Of a stretch of DNA of 64,000 nt, positions 12,000 to 22,499 are shown piece after piece. The notes beneath the pieces were generated by a model. It saw nothing but the letters and a program-made list of their open reading frames with translations, searched no databases and was not told where the DNA came from. This DNA is from Trochalopteron elliotii. Lineage: Eukaryota; Chordata; Aves; Passeriformes; Leiothrichidae. The stretch spans positions 2,761,406 to 2,825,405 of the forward strand of contig JANPWX010000619.1 of the NCBI GenBank assembly GCA_024734555.1. Direction: 5' to 3'. Every line of letters starts with the position of its first letter. The stretch's first letter is position 1. A program made the position numbers and the translations under genes.

Positions 12000-14900
12000 A
12001 CAGAAAAAAACGCCTGGCTGTTTTAAATCATTCTACTTGTTCTTAAATTCGAAGCAGAAAACCTGGAGATATTGACACTCGTTCCCAGGATGCTGCAGTG
12101 CAGCTGTGCTCACATCTTCTACACATACACACATGTCTTTGGAAGAAATGTCTGTGGTCCTACTTGTGGCATGGAGCTGCCATGTGCTCTAATGAGATGC
12201 TCTAATTCTGTATGCTCTATGTATTAGATGCTCTAATTTAAGTGCATGGAAGCAGCTCAGTCCTCAGCCTTCTATCCCTCAGTACAGCTGTTTTTAGGGA
12301 GAGGCTTCCCAGGGCACCATGCCTAGGTAGTCTTGCTTGGTCATGCCACCGTGTGCCTGGAACTGCTCATGGAAGGAACCCAGCTGCCAAGTAAATGGCA
12401 TGGTTTCCCTTTTCTGCTTTGCGTGGACTTCTCTGAAAAAGGAAACAGAATTACCAGTTCCTTACTTCATGAGTCCCTCAGATACAGGAGTGTCTTGTGG
12501 AGGGAAGTGATCACCTTGGCAGTCCAGCTGTGTGGAGAAGAGAAACTGTCTTTTTGTGTCATCACCCAGGGCAGGAAGGCGGGCATCCTGAAGTCCTGGC
12601 CTTCCCTGGACCTGTTCACCTCCCTTCCTCTGGACCAAAGTCTGAGGAGAGGATGCTGAGGGCAAACCTTAATCATTTCTACATGAAAAATGCTACAGCT
12701 GGGCTGGGCTGTGAAGGGGATGAGACTGCCTCAGCAGGGGCCCTTATCTGCTCTTGTTGGTGGGTCCACCTAGCTTTTCTGTCCTGGTGGCACTGCTGTC
12801 TTCTTGCCATTTCAGTTGCTGAACATGCCCTTGTTCTGTTTGATCTCCTGTTTGAACCTGGCTGCAGCTGACACCTGCCAGCCTCCCACACAGCTATAGG
12901 GCTAATACTGTTTCTGCCTCATTATTTCAGTTTCCATAGGTTTGAGTGCTGTCCTGCAAGAGTGCTTATCAAGGCAGGAGACACTGGAGTTTGAGAGCTA
13001 TCCCCTGCCTCAGCAGGGTAGTCCAGCAGCCCAGCACCAGGTGTTTCATCTTGCTACTGCCAGGGGACAAGGCTGCACAGGCAGGAGCATTAACAGGTCT
13101 GGGGTGGATGGACAGATGGAAGATGTTGTGTGGTCTAGTAATTTTTTTTTTTACTCTAGCAGCCTAGTTCATAGACTGTTAGAGAGAAGGGGGAGATCAA
13201 AGGGGCTTGAATCCCCTGCCTTGGGAGTGTTTTCCCCAAGCTAGGCTTGGCACAGCCTGGGGTAAGGAGCCTCCATGCTGCTTTGCTGGGGGGGCTTGTT
13301 TGCCTGTTTGCTAGGGCAAAACATCTCAAAGAAGGTGCTGTCAGGGGTCAGATCTAAGTTTTTGGAAGAAATCCAGAAACATCAGTCTTGACGCACACAG
13401 GAATGGAAACCCATCCACTTAGAAAAAATTGAAAGAAAAGGGTGGTTTCATTCACAGGCGGGGCAGCCGTCCTTAATCACTTTCAGTCCTCCTCAGCTCA
13501 GTATGCATGCCGAGCTTTGACAGAGATGTGGTGTGTCCTTTTCTGATGCAGAGAGGAAAAACACCACGCGAGCCCTCCCACGCTGCAGGAGCAAACACCA
13601 CGGCCCGGTTCTCTTTCCCACTGGTCCGTGCTCCTCGGGGGTTGCCTCTCACTTGACCCCTGGGCACTCCCCTGTGAGAACAAAGCGTTGCTGAAGCAGA
13701 GCAGCAGCACTCAGAGTCCTCTATAAGGCCTTGGGAAACTCCCTCTCCTTCAAGCTACTGAAATCCAAGAATAATAATTAACCAAGCTAAGTGTTGCACT
13801 GTAATTGTAGCTGTGTGCCCTTCAAGGCACGCATGCATGTTAAAAATATTTGTGTTTTAAGGCTCTTTCTTGAACCATACATTTGCTCACATTGTGCTTT
13901 CAGCTGGACATGAAAATATTACCTTGAAAGATGGACAGGAAAATTAATCTGAACTAGCTAAAACTGTGAGTGGGAAAAGAATTTAAATTAAAGGGGTGCA
14001 GGCTTGTTCCTTCAGAGCAAGGAAGCCCCTGGGGCTGGTGGTGGACAGGTAAGAGGCTGCACTCCTGCAGCTGGAGAAGCAATGGAGCCTGGTGCTGTGG
14101 TTCATGGCTGCTGTAACAGGGTAAAACTGCAGAAAGGAGTGAGCGGGGAAAATCCCAGCTGTCTTGTGACAGGACTGGAAAGTCCTGTTTGGAAAATTGG
14201 ATGAGGAGGCAGTCCTGGGAAAATCTGAGCACTGGATCATGGCAAGGGCGGGCAGTCAAACCTCCAGGGTATCAGGGGAAGTTTCTGCTTCAATCTCTCT
14301 GGACTTAAACTTCTTGGACTATGACCTGATAAATGTGCCAGCACTTAAAGGAAACCTTTTGTTCCTGTTAATGCTTCAGAGAAGGGACAAGGAGGTGAGA
14401 GATACCAGAGCTGTGGCAGACAGCTGTTGGAGAAGGGGAGAGGCTGTGCAGCAGCTGTCCTGGTCACATGTGCTGTCCGGGCTGGCACGAGGGGACAGGA
14501 CTTTCCTGTTCCCTCATCACCCGGGATGCTGTGCAGTTCTCACTCTTCAGCAAAGCGCTGGTGCTAGGAGCACAACAATGCTGGGAAAAGCCCTTCCTCC
14601 ACCCCCCTGAAATGAGGGTAGCCATTTGTCCTGGGAGAGATTCTTCCCTACCACCCCTGCACTCTCTTTTGCAATTCTTACTTCTAGGAATAGCTAGATG
14701 CTTAATTATTTTCACAGCTCAGCTTCCACAGAAAAATGATATGTGCCTGGACCAGCGTCCACCATCACTGAAGATTTCGCATTAAAACAAATCACAAATG
14801 ATACTTGTCCTCCCCCTGGAGATCACAGTGTCTTTCCTTGGTGTTTTTTTTTTTTTTCTGATTTCACCTTTTCCTTTACTCACTCAACCATCTTGCTCAT

Positions 14901-17900
14901 CCAAATCTGAACTGAAGCTGTGGGGCAAGATCAGCAGCAGTGAGGTTGCCACTCTTCGGGGTAGGTTAAGAGTTCTCGTGGCCTCACTGCCTTCTGGTGT
15001 GCCAAGTCCTTGCCAGGAAGGCAAGTAGATTTGTCAGCCACGTGGTTGGTAAACTCTATGGGCTCTGCATTGACCTGTAGTTCTCGGTGTGTAAAATGCT
15101 AAGCAGTCAATAGGGACCCCTTCCTAATGTCAAAAGGTGGAAAGAGGAGAAGACAAGTAAGGCTAAGACCTCTAAGTTACACCTCTCTCTGTTTGGGGAG
15201 CAGAGACACCCACATCTACCTGTGACCCAGCTCATACAGCCCAAGCTGTGCACAAGCAGCGTGTCTCACCATTAACCTGAGAGCAGAGAACAAGCCAGTG
15301 GGGAGGACAGTGAAAGGGGTCTGCTCATGACTGCAGACATCAGACTGGCACGGGAGCCAGTGGGAGCACAAAGCCTCCCTGTGCATGTCCCTAGGTGCAA
15401 GGCTGCTTTTTACTCTTGCTTTTTACACTTTCCAAAAGCTGCAGGGAATGGAAAAAAAGGGCTCTAAATAACTGGGGGAAAAATCAGGTCTTGGGCTCTG
15501 CTGTTCAATGTCACCACCCTGGAAGCCTGTATTTCATCTACCACCACTGTAAGTTTCTTGAGAAGTCCAGGGCTGATGCTGAGAAAGCTGAAAGGCACTG
15601 AAGGAGGCATCTTGGTGGTGGTTTGGGTGAGAAAGGCCTAAAGTGAGCAGGAATGCAAGGAGGAAGAGGAGGGTGTGGGAGGAAATGAGAAGTTTTGTTC
15701 TTTGTGTGGAATATAAGGAAGTATGGGAATGCCCCTGTGGGATTATCAAAGAGATTTACAAGAATGGGCAGCAGGGAAAGGCTGGAAACAAAAATGTAAC
15801 CGCATGCTGTGTAATGTAATGACGGGTGAATGAGCTGGTGTTGCAGGTGAAAAGGGAGGGGGCATTCGGAAAGGGAAGAAGGGAAAAAAGAACAGGCAGA
15901 GGCAGATATGAGTACCAGAGCCAACAAAAGCAGAGGACACAGACATGGCATGGGCTGAAGAAAATGAGGAGGCTAATGGAGAGAGGGCCAGTTAGGAAAC
16001 TAAATCTGAACTTCACAGGATCTCGATCTGCAGCAGCATGGATGCTCTTGAAGCTTGCAGAGCCACACAGGGTATGTGGAAAAGGTGCTGGAACAGAATT
16101 TGAACCCTGGAGCAGTGTGGGGAGGCATTGGCAGTAGGAGCAAGAACAAGCTAGTGTGCTCTGCAAATAGCAGCCATGCTGTCTGAATAAGGAAAAAGAG
16201 ATGCTGGAAGAATAAATGCATAAGAAGTTCTTGCTCTATAGCCTACATATGGGACCATGCCACACATCTGCCAGAAAGCCAAGAAGACAGCATGAAGGCA
16301 GCTCATCACCATAACCACTCTCAGATCTTTCTAAAGGGCAGAGACAGGGTGGACATGCAACAGTTAAAGGGTACATATTCAAAACTGGGGGTGCCAGGGG
16401 ATTGTCCTACAGCGGACAATCTTCCCATATCATCAAGTGAACAGGCAGAGCTTTCCAGTGAGCAATCCTGCATTAGCAAGGCACAAATATACAGCATGTC
16501 CCAGCCTATTTTGTTAACAAACACATTCACACATTAATCTCTGTCCTACTTGCTTTACCCGTGGTTCCTCCACATAGGTTACATGGTTACTTTTGCAGGG
16601 GTGGAGGCAACCAGTAGCAAAACCAGCATGTGGCATTTCAGCAATGATTTGTTTAACTGCAAAACTTCCTCATGCAGTAAAATATTTGTTTAATTTATTA
16701 AGTCATTGCAGAATTCTTGTAAGATTATAGCAATGCCTTTCTAGATACTCTTTCTCTAAATATTGCAATGGGCAGCAGAGAGCCTACCACTGCCTCCAAA
16801 ACTACTTGGCCAGACTGGTACTACTGATAATTGCATTTTTCTTCATCCCTCTGGCCTTCAAATGAGAAGTATTTGCCTTCAGATGCTATCTGTTTAAATA
16901 TCTGCATACCTGCTCCAGCCATGCACCCAAAGACTTTAAGACCACTGATAGCTACAGCTGTTGAATGCCTCTGCAGGGCCTTGACAGCATTTCCAACTCC
17001 TCTTTTCCAAGAGGAAACTGAAATGTAGCAAGTGGAACACCACCATTTCTATTTCCAGAGCTGGAATCACTTGGGATTTTTTGCAGGTGAAAAACCTGTA
17101 GCAGCAAGCAAGCAAACTCCCACGATCAATACTCCCAGCTCAGAGTTAATGGTTGATCAGAGCACTGGGTGAGTTCCCTATAAGAAAAATGTTTTGGCAG
17201 ATTCTTATCCAGCCACACACCTGGAAAAGGCAGGTTTGCAATGCAGATGTAGCCATGTCTGCCAGAAGGAAGCTTCACTGCATATACCTGGGCTATGCTG
17301 ATGCAATGAGAGTGGAAGGGAAATAAAAATTACTCAGATTGACAATTTTATACAATCCTTTCCACAGTGGTCTTTGACTCCCATGCAAATTAGGAAGCAC
17401 ACAGCCAGCTGTGGTGCTCTTCCTCATACCAGCCAACCCTCCTTAGAGCAGGTTGTGTGTCAGGAACCCTTTAGGAAGAGGACAGAAAAAGGAATGGGTG
17501 TTCCTGTGCAACCTGGGGCCACAGCATTCTCCAACAGTCTGAGCTGGGCCAGATGCCAGCAGCACAGAATTCCCCTGTCCAGCTCTTGGCAGAGCTCCAT
17601 TATCCTGCAGCAGCAGCTTTGCTGCTCCCTGTTTCCATCCAGGGGTTACAGCACAAACAGGGCAGGGTCACCTTTTACACAACCCAGCCTTTACACAGAC
17701 ACACAACAGGCTAAAAAGTCTGGCACTGAAAGTAGTCCAGTATTGTGATGCACGGCCAGCAGATAATGCGGCAGAGCAGAGGACTTGGGTGAAGTGATTC
17801 TGTCTGCCTGAACGCTGGAGAGAAACTTGAGGAGTAACTGAAGCAGTTAAAGCCACATCCTTCACTGCTATGAACCGGACAAGAGCTGTAGCTCCTGCAC

Positions 17901-18460
17901 TGGGGATGTGGGAGTTCCCCACCGTAATTTCAGGGATGCAAGGCAGCAGTACATGCTCCCAGGACGTGTTCCCTCTTCCCACAGAAATCCCCTTTGGAAC
18001 TTCCAAAGGGGTCAGAGTTCAAACTGGGCCAGGGTGATAAACAAGAGGTGAACAGACACTGCTGAGCTGCAAACCTCCACCCTCCCCTGGCAGGAGTTGC
18101 AGTGAAGTATTTGAACTGGAACAAAAGGTGACAATGAGGGCAGGTGGGCGGGTGCTGCCAAAACCAGCCTAAAACCCCCTCTCCAGTGGGCGGGCAGCCT
18201 GCTGCTGGAAGACAGGGGGAATCCCAGCCCCACCATCCGCCTGCTGCAGCGGGTGCAGGAAACAACACCTACGTCTGCTTCCAAAATTAGCTGCAGCAGG
18301 AGGGGTGAGAGCTGCAAGCTACACTTATATCTTACACTGCTGAGGTGAATAACCTAAAACCCCTGAGAATGTGACACCAATGGGCTACTAGGTGTTAATG
18401 TTTCTTAAAAAGCAAACCAGGTAATTCCCATGATCTCAGGGAGGTGGGCAATGAACCATG
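12000..18460. other. Intergenic DNA between CR1 and NFKBIA 3' end
   Basis: No exon is supported. Short T runs occur near 13140 and 14845, and the 23-bp palindrome lies at 17989. The segment 15600-16150 is purine-rich on the plus strand, which leaves pyrimidine-rich open frames on the minus strand that do not look like protein. Confidence 0.6.
17989..18011. repeat. 23-bp palindrome (11-bp arms, 1-bp centre)
   Basis: CCCCTTTGGAA at 17989-17999 is followed by a single C and its exact reverse complement at 18001-18011. It lies about 480 bp beyond the NFKBIA poly(A) signal. Confidence 0.9.
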
Positions 18461-18464
18461 TCAC

Positions 18465-19160
18465 AGACTAGGCACAGTAATCTTTTTTTAATAAATACAT
18501 ATCTCACAGGTACCAAAATAATTATAAACAAAAAATGTACAGTATATACACAATATACAGTTGCTAAAAAGTGTAGCAATTATGACACACACAGTGTGAA
18601 ACACACTTTTCCAATGCCCACAGTTAACATTATTGCTACTTCTGCCTAAGAGTCAAGAGGCCATCAGTCCCTTGGTCTGGCTCCTCCACCTGGGGCGCCC
18701 CACTGAGAGCAGCTGAGGTCAGTCAGGAAGGACAGGGACTGCCACCAGTCCAGCACGAACGAACACAGAGTCTCTGAGAGGGGGTGTTGGCATGACTCCA
18801 CCTTGCCATGAAAGGACACTTGTTCCCTGCAGTACTTGATGTCACACGAAAGCTCCCTGTAATGAGCAGGTTGGATGTGTAGTCTGTCACCTTCACAGGA
18901 CTGAGAAGATTGGCTATGTGGCCCTTTATCAGTTGGTGTGAATAATCACAGATTTGTACTGATGTTACACATCCCACTCCTGTATTTAAACACAAAGGAG
19001 ATCCTGGAACTGTTCTGTTACAATTACGTGCTCCTTCTCCTTGCTGGGCAGTGTACTATTTCCCTCCTCTTTTTTCTCTCCACAATGTGACTTTCTTTTT
19101 AGATGAAGAAAGTCAGTCCTTTTTCTATACATTTGTATACAGTCACTTCTTTTCACGACT
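18465..19160 (-). other. NFKBIA: NFKBIA 3' untranslated region
   Basis: About 690 nt separate the stop codon from the best polyadenylation signal, and no other open frame is supported here. In the sense strand the distal part carries three UGUANAU motifs close together (18534-18559) and one AUUUA within a UAUUUAUUA nonamer (18489-18497) next to the poly(A) signal. These are candidate Pumilio-type and AU-rich stability elements. The exact 3' end is inferred from signal position only. Confidence 0.75.
18487..18492 (-). terminator. NFKBIA: NFKBIA polyadenylation signal ATTAAA
   Basis: The minus strand reads ATTAAA, the commonest variant of AATAAA, and no AATAAA occurs between here and the stop codon. 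Cleavage would fall about 15-25 bases further on, near 18465-18475. Confidence 0.6.
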
Positions 19161-19208
19161 TTAAAGTGTCAGCTGTTGTCCTCCAATAAGGCAGTCATCA
19201 TATATAAG
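19161..19208 (-). CDS. NFKBIA: NFKBIA coding exon 6 (C-terminal 15 residues)
   Basis: After a polypyrimidine tract and TTGCAG acceptor the exon encodes 15 residues beginning LIYDD and ending QQLTL, then TAA at 19163-19161. The tail matches the short C-terminal peptide of vertebrate IkB-alpha. Starting the exon here is the only choice that keeps the DE-LxYDD junction in frame. Confidence 0.94.
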   Translation of the reverse strand, partial: LIYDDCLIGGQQLTL

Positions 19209-21975
19209 CTGCAAGAAAAAAAAAATCCAAAATGCTGTTAATGCAAAAATATTACTTAAAGTATCATATCCACTCTGGGATAACAGCCAAATTCTACATG
19301 CCCGAACTTCAGCAGCGTATAAAATTTCTACACCAAAATGGTTACATATGCCATTTAATGCAGCACTCAGAATGTTAGAAAAACAAATCCTAAGGAGAAG
19401 AAAACCACCCACTAACTTGAATTTTCTCTCATGAGGTTGTGTCAGCCACAGAACCATGCCAAATGAAGTTAACCTCCATTCCCTCATGTTATTTTTTACA
19501 TTTTATTCTTACTCTGTTTACATGCTTACCCCGTCTGCCATTTTGCTGATTGTTGATAGCATAATCTTTGCTATCTGTTACACAGCAAGAGATCACTGGG
19601 GCATGCTATCAGAGTGACACCAAAAAATACCCTGCACAGGACAGGATTTTCCCTTTCTCTTGTAAAAATGAAAATAGCAACTTACTTCATCCTCTGTGAA
19701 CTCAGGCTCCGATTCACTGCTCTCCTCATCCTCACTTTCTGGCAGCATCTGTAGGTCAGCTGTGGTCAGCTGCTTCAGCTGCTCCTGTATGCTGGAGTTG
19801 TCTCTTCCCCAGGTGAGTTGATAGGGGGAATAGCCCTGATAGGTCACTTTGTTCACGTCTGCCCCGTGTTTCACCAAAAGCGACACTAGGTCTGAATTCT
19901 GCAGATCGACTGCCAAATGTAGTGCTGTTCTGCCATTGCATGGCTCCTGTGTGAACACAGCACAAGGTTTGGCGTGTTAGGAGAGGCAGAGCCATTTCAG
20001 ATCCGTTGATTCTTAAAGACTACAGAGCCCCACTCAGTTAAATTCATGGTATGCGTTACATACCTGTGCGTTTACATCTGCTCCCAAGGACAGCAGATAC
20101 TCGACAATAGCCAGGTATCCCTGAATAGATGCTAAATGAAGACATGTATGTCCTGAAAGACACAAACAAAGGGAAAACTTGATTAAGTCTAACTCAATGT
20201 CTCATCATTACTTAGAAGTTAAGATGACAGGTCAGGATGGTATCTAAATTTACAATTCATTCACGGCAAAAGGGAGTTTTCCAGAAGAGCCTTTCACCGT
20301 CCAGTATGAATAAAATCTTTTGAAAAGATTTTTCTTGGAGGCTTTATTCCAGTGTTTGAGTAGGCCTTATTACAAACAAAAAAATGAGGGCAAAGACACT
20401 CACTATAAATGCAAAGTTCAAAGCCATGAGAGACTATAATCAACAGTGAGAAGGCATACAAGACAGTGGCATTTCAAAAGTCAGACACTGCTGTATGCTT
20501 TGAGCTCCTCAAGTCTCAAATGGGACATAATAATCCTTCTCCACCTCTCCAGAGATCTTTTGAGATCCGACCCTACCCTCAGTGCAGCACACCAAGATGA
20601 ACTGTTTCAGGAGTGTGCCGTACCATTGTAGTTGGCTGCCTGCAGGACAGCAAGGAGGTGGTGGGGCTGGCAGTACTGCGTGAGCACGCTGACGCTCCTG
20701 AGGGAGCCCTGCTGGCAGGCAATGTGCAGGGGGGTGTTTCCTCGGAAGTCCCTGATTTCCAGGTCGCATCCGGCCTTCAGAAGATGCTCAGCAATTTCAG
20801 GCTGATCAGTTATCACTGCCAGGTGAAGAGGAGTCTGCAAGCATAAGAGCAAAAGCAGACTGTAAGTTACACCACACACTTGGCAGCAACATCTAGACAA
20901 GCAGACCCCTTGTTCACTTCATGATCTGTGCCAACAAATAAAAAGCATGAAAGCACACCCCATAAACTCAGTTCTCTATGCTTCCCAAGTTGTAGTATAG
21001 TTATCTGGTAGTGATGAACTTTGGGCTCTCTGGATAAACCAACAGCCAGCTGGTATGAAGGGTATCATTAACGTCTCCATAAAGAGGGATGCAACCCATG
21101 GCATCATATTTGAAAAATGTGGGCATTAAATGCCACTCTCTCAGGGGAGAGGAAGCATTGTACCAACACCGGCTGGAGCCAGCTAGGGACTTTCCTGAAC
21201 GTCGGCTTTGATTCCATCGATTCCATCAATTAAAAAAAAAAAAAAAAGAAGGGGACTTTTTTGGGGGAATTCCCCAGAGGGAGTGTGTGGGTGTGGCAGG
21301 AGCTGATCCGGATTTGGGGTTATCGAGGTGAAAGTACCTGGCTGAGGTTGTTCTGGAAGTTCAGGAAAGCCCGGTCACCGGCTGCCTGCTGGATCACCTC
21401 CAGGCTCAGGGCTTTTTCCTCGTGAATAATGGCCAAGTGGAGAAAACTGCAAGGGGGGAAGAAAGGAGCAATTAAGCCACACGCGTTAACCCCCGCGACG
21501 CCACGCTCAGCCCCGCGCCCGGCGGGCCGGAGCGGGTCACGCGCGGGTGTCGCAAGCCGGGGCTTTCCGCGGCCGCGGGAGCCGCCTCTCCCTGGCGCCG
21601 CTCCAGGGACTTTCCGCACCCCCTCCCTTCCCTCCCGGCGCGGCCCAGCCCGGCGCCGCCCCGCCGGCAAGCACATCCTGTCCCGGACTGGTCGTGCCGA
21701 GTTCCCCACCGTGTCCGAGCCACCCCTGCCCCGTCCTCGACCTCCACTTACGTGTCCCCGTCCTCCGTCAGCTGCTGTGCCCAGGCGGGCGGCTCGCGAG
21801 GCTGCAGCCTTATGTCCTCCAGTTCCTTCACCAGTTGCCGGTATTCCTCCTCCTTCATGGAGTCCAGGCCACTGTCGTGGCGGTCGTCGAGCAGGAAGGC
21901 GCCCTGACGCTCCTTCTTGGGGTGCTCGTAGCCATCCATGGCGGGCGGCTCGGCGGCGCGGTGAGCGGCGATCAT
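19161..21975 (-). CDS. NFKBIA: NF-kappa-B inhibitor alpha (IkB-alpha), six coding exons
   Basis: The coding exons join as 21975-21752, 21446-21338, 20834-20624, 20152-20064, 19946-19686 and 19208-19161: 942 nt, 313 residues plus stop. Every intron is GT-AG and the frame is intact. The protein is close to bird and mammal IkB-alpha, which is usually about 314-318 residues. An N-terminal signal-response region has Lys20/Lys21 (ubiquitin acceptors in the family) and a DSGLDS phosphodegron with Ser35 and Ser39, the equivalents of human Ser32/Ser36. Six ankyrin repeats follow, starting near residues 73, 110, 143, 182, 216 and 249, with TPLHLA-type cores. An acidic PEST segment (about 280-298) and a short tail end the protein. 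By family knowledge it binds RelA/p50 and c-Rel dimers in the cytoplasm, masks their nuclear localisation signals, is degraded after IKK phosphorylation and beta-TrCP ubiquitination, and strips NF-kB from DNA in the nucleus. I see no disabling change. Confidence 0.98.
19686..19946 (-). CDS. NFKBIA: NFKBIA coding exon 5 (ankyrin repeats 5-6 and PEST)
   Basis: The exon starts [13 protein letters not shown] after an ACACAG acceptor and ends TEDE before a GTAAGT donor. It encodes residues 212-298. Ankyrin repeat 5 and the degenerate repeat 6 (YSPYQLTW) are followed by the acidic Ser/Glu-rich PEST region, a casein kinase 2 target in the family that governs basal turnover and contact with the DNA-binding face of NF-kB. 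Confidence 0.97.
20064..20152 (-). CDS. NFKBIA: NFKBIA coding exon 4 (ankyrin repeat 4)
   Basis: This 89-nt exon is too short to stand out as an open frame. It lies between a TTTCAG acceptor and a GTATGT donor. It encodes the rest of Gly182 through Gln211, with the HTCLHLAS core followed by the [12 protein letters not shown] end of an ankyrin repeat, and joins in frame on both sides. Confidence 0.96.
20624..20834 (-). CDS. NFKBIA: NFKBIA coding exon 3 (ankyrin repeats 2-3)
   Basis: The exon starts [11 protein letters not shown] after a CTTGCAG acceptor and ends in the first base of Gly182 before a GTACGG donor. It is 211 nt long and encodes residues 112-181. Two ankyrin cores are visible (TPLHLAV and TPLHIAC). 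They form part of the surface that contacts the Rel homology region. Confidence 0.97.
21186..21195. promoter_or_regulatory. Intron 2 kB site GGGACTTTCC
   Basis: This is the second classical GGGACTTTCC decamer in the gene, 70 bp from the palindromic site in the same intron. Confidence 0.55.
21265..21274. promoter_or_regulatory. Intron 2 palindromic kB site GGGAATTCCC
   Basis: A perfect palindromic kB decamer sits inside GGGGGAATTCCCC, about 65 bp from the exon 2 donor. An A15 run at 21233-21247 lies just beside it. Confidence 0.6.
21338..21446 (-). CDS. NFKBIA: NFKBIA coding exon 2 (ankyrin repeat 1)
   Basis: The acceptor TTGCAG is followed by the split Thr75 codon and an FLHLAI ankyrin core. 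The exon ends NLSQ before a GTACTT donor. It is 109 nt long and restores the frame for exon 3 (phase 2 in, phase 0 out). It encodes residues 75-111. Confidence 0.97.
21559..21568. promoter_or_regulatory. Intron 1 kB site GGGGCTTTCC
   Basis: This matches GGGRNNYYCC and lies 38 bp from the second intron 1 site. It is less canonical than its neighbour because of the C at position 5. Confidence 0.45.
21606..21615. promoter_or_regulatory. Intron 1 kB site GGGACTTTCC
   Basis: This is an exact match to the classical kB decamer, located in NFKBIA intron 1 with another match, GGGGCTTTCC, at 21559-21568. Two matches in a 305-bp intron suggest that the regulatory cluster extends into the gene. Confidence 0.6.
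21752..21975 (-). CDS. NFKBIA: NFKBIA coding exon 1 (signal-response region)
   Basis: This exon encodes residues 1-74 and two bases of Thr75, and ends GAC-AC before a GTAAGT donor. It holds the lysine pair 20/21, the phosphodegron DSGLDS at 34-39, Tyr45 (the likely equivalent of human Tyr42) and a leucine-rich stretch at about 45-57 that matches the family's N-terminal nuclear-export region. The start ATG at 21975 was chosen because it begins the conserved reading frame, sits in a GCCGCC context, and gives the expected N-terminal length. A second in-frame ATG at codon 13 has a GCCATGG context; human IkB-alpha also has Met13. Confidence 0.97.
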
Positions 21976-22077
21976 GGCGGCGGAGCTGAGGGCACTGAGA
22001 GTGAGCAGCAGCGGCGGCGGCGCCTCGCATATACAGCGCGGCCGGGGGATTTCTGCGGGGGAGGAGCCGCGGAGGAC

Positions 22078-22087
22078 GGGAATTTCC
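22078..22087 (-). promoter_or_regulatory. Proximal kB site GGAAATTCCC
   Basis: This is an exact match to GGGRNNYYCC (read GGGAATTTCC on the plus strand), about 45 bp upstream of the TATA-like box. Position and sequence match the proximal kB site of the human gene, which supports NF-kB feedback control. Confidence 0.85.
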
Positions 22088-22290
22088 AGCCAGTCAAAGT
22101 CCGACCGACGGGTCTGATCCTGCTCGGCGCCGCCGGCGCTGGCAGGGAGGGCAGAGCGGCTCGGGCCGCCCAGAAAAGGGGCGTCGGAGGGGAGGGAAGA
22201 GGCCGGGCCGAGAGAGAACTTGGCATTTTTCCAGGGGGGAAGTTCTCACTTCTCCGGCGTCCCCGTCGGTACTTCCCTGCCGCACCCCGG

Positions 22291-22301
22291 GGGGATTTCC
22301 C
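22291..22301. promoter_or_regulatory. Distal promoter kB site
   Basis: GGGGATTTCCC contains two overlapping matches to GGGRNNYYCC. It lies about 210 bp upstream of the proximal site within the same CpG island. Confidence 0.7.
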
Positions 22302-22499
22302 TGCCCTGCCCTGCGCAGGCCGATCTCGGGGCTCCCGATGCCTCCCTCGTTCCCGGCGGGGTCCCGCTGCACCGCGGGGTCCGTGCGCGCTGCGGGGCCC
22401 CTTGGAGGCCGAGGAGCGCCTCAGTGCCGGGCACTGCTGGCCCTGATTGCACCCTGCATCCCCCCTGACATTCCGTCAGTTTCCTAAGAGGGGCTGCGG

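Larger units (their letters stand above)
21976..22310 (-). promoter_or_regulatory. NFKBIA: NFKBIA promoter and 5' UTR in a CpG island
   Basis: The region is GC- and CpG-rich. Read in gene orientation it has, in order, a kB site at 22301-22291, a proximal kB site GGAAATTCCC at 22087-22078, a near-kB AGAAATCCCC at 22054-22045, a TGTATATG TATA-like element at 22035-22028, and a GGC/GCC-rich start region. The order proximal kB site, near-kB AGAAATCCCC, TATA-like box, GGCGCC-rich leader resembles the human NFKBIA promoter as I know it. Transcription probably starts near 22000, giving a short 5' UTR. Confidence 0.85.

Noticed and set aside
21320..22030. Single open frame of 236 codons on the minus strand covering exons 1-2 and intron 1 of NFKBIA
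   Set aside because: Intron 1 happens to be open in one frame, but the GT-AG junctions reproduce the IkB-alpha sequence exactly, so this is read-through of an intron.
21547..22446. Open frame of 299 codons on the plus strand across the NFKBIA promoter and exon 1
   Set aside because: It lies antisense to a well-supported exon in CpG-rich DNA, where stops are rare in all frames. It has no family resemblance and low-complexity Gly/Pro/Arg/Ala content.
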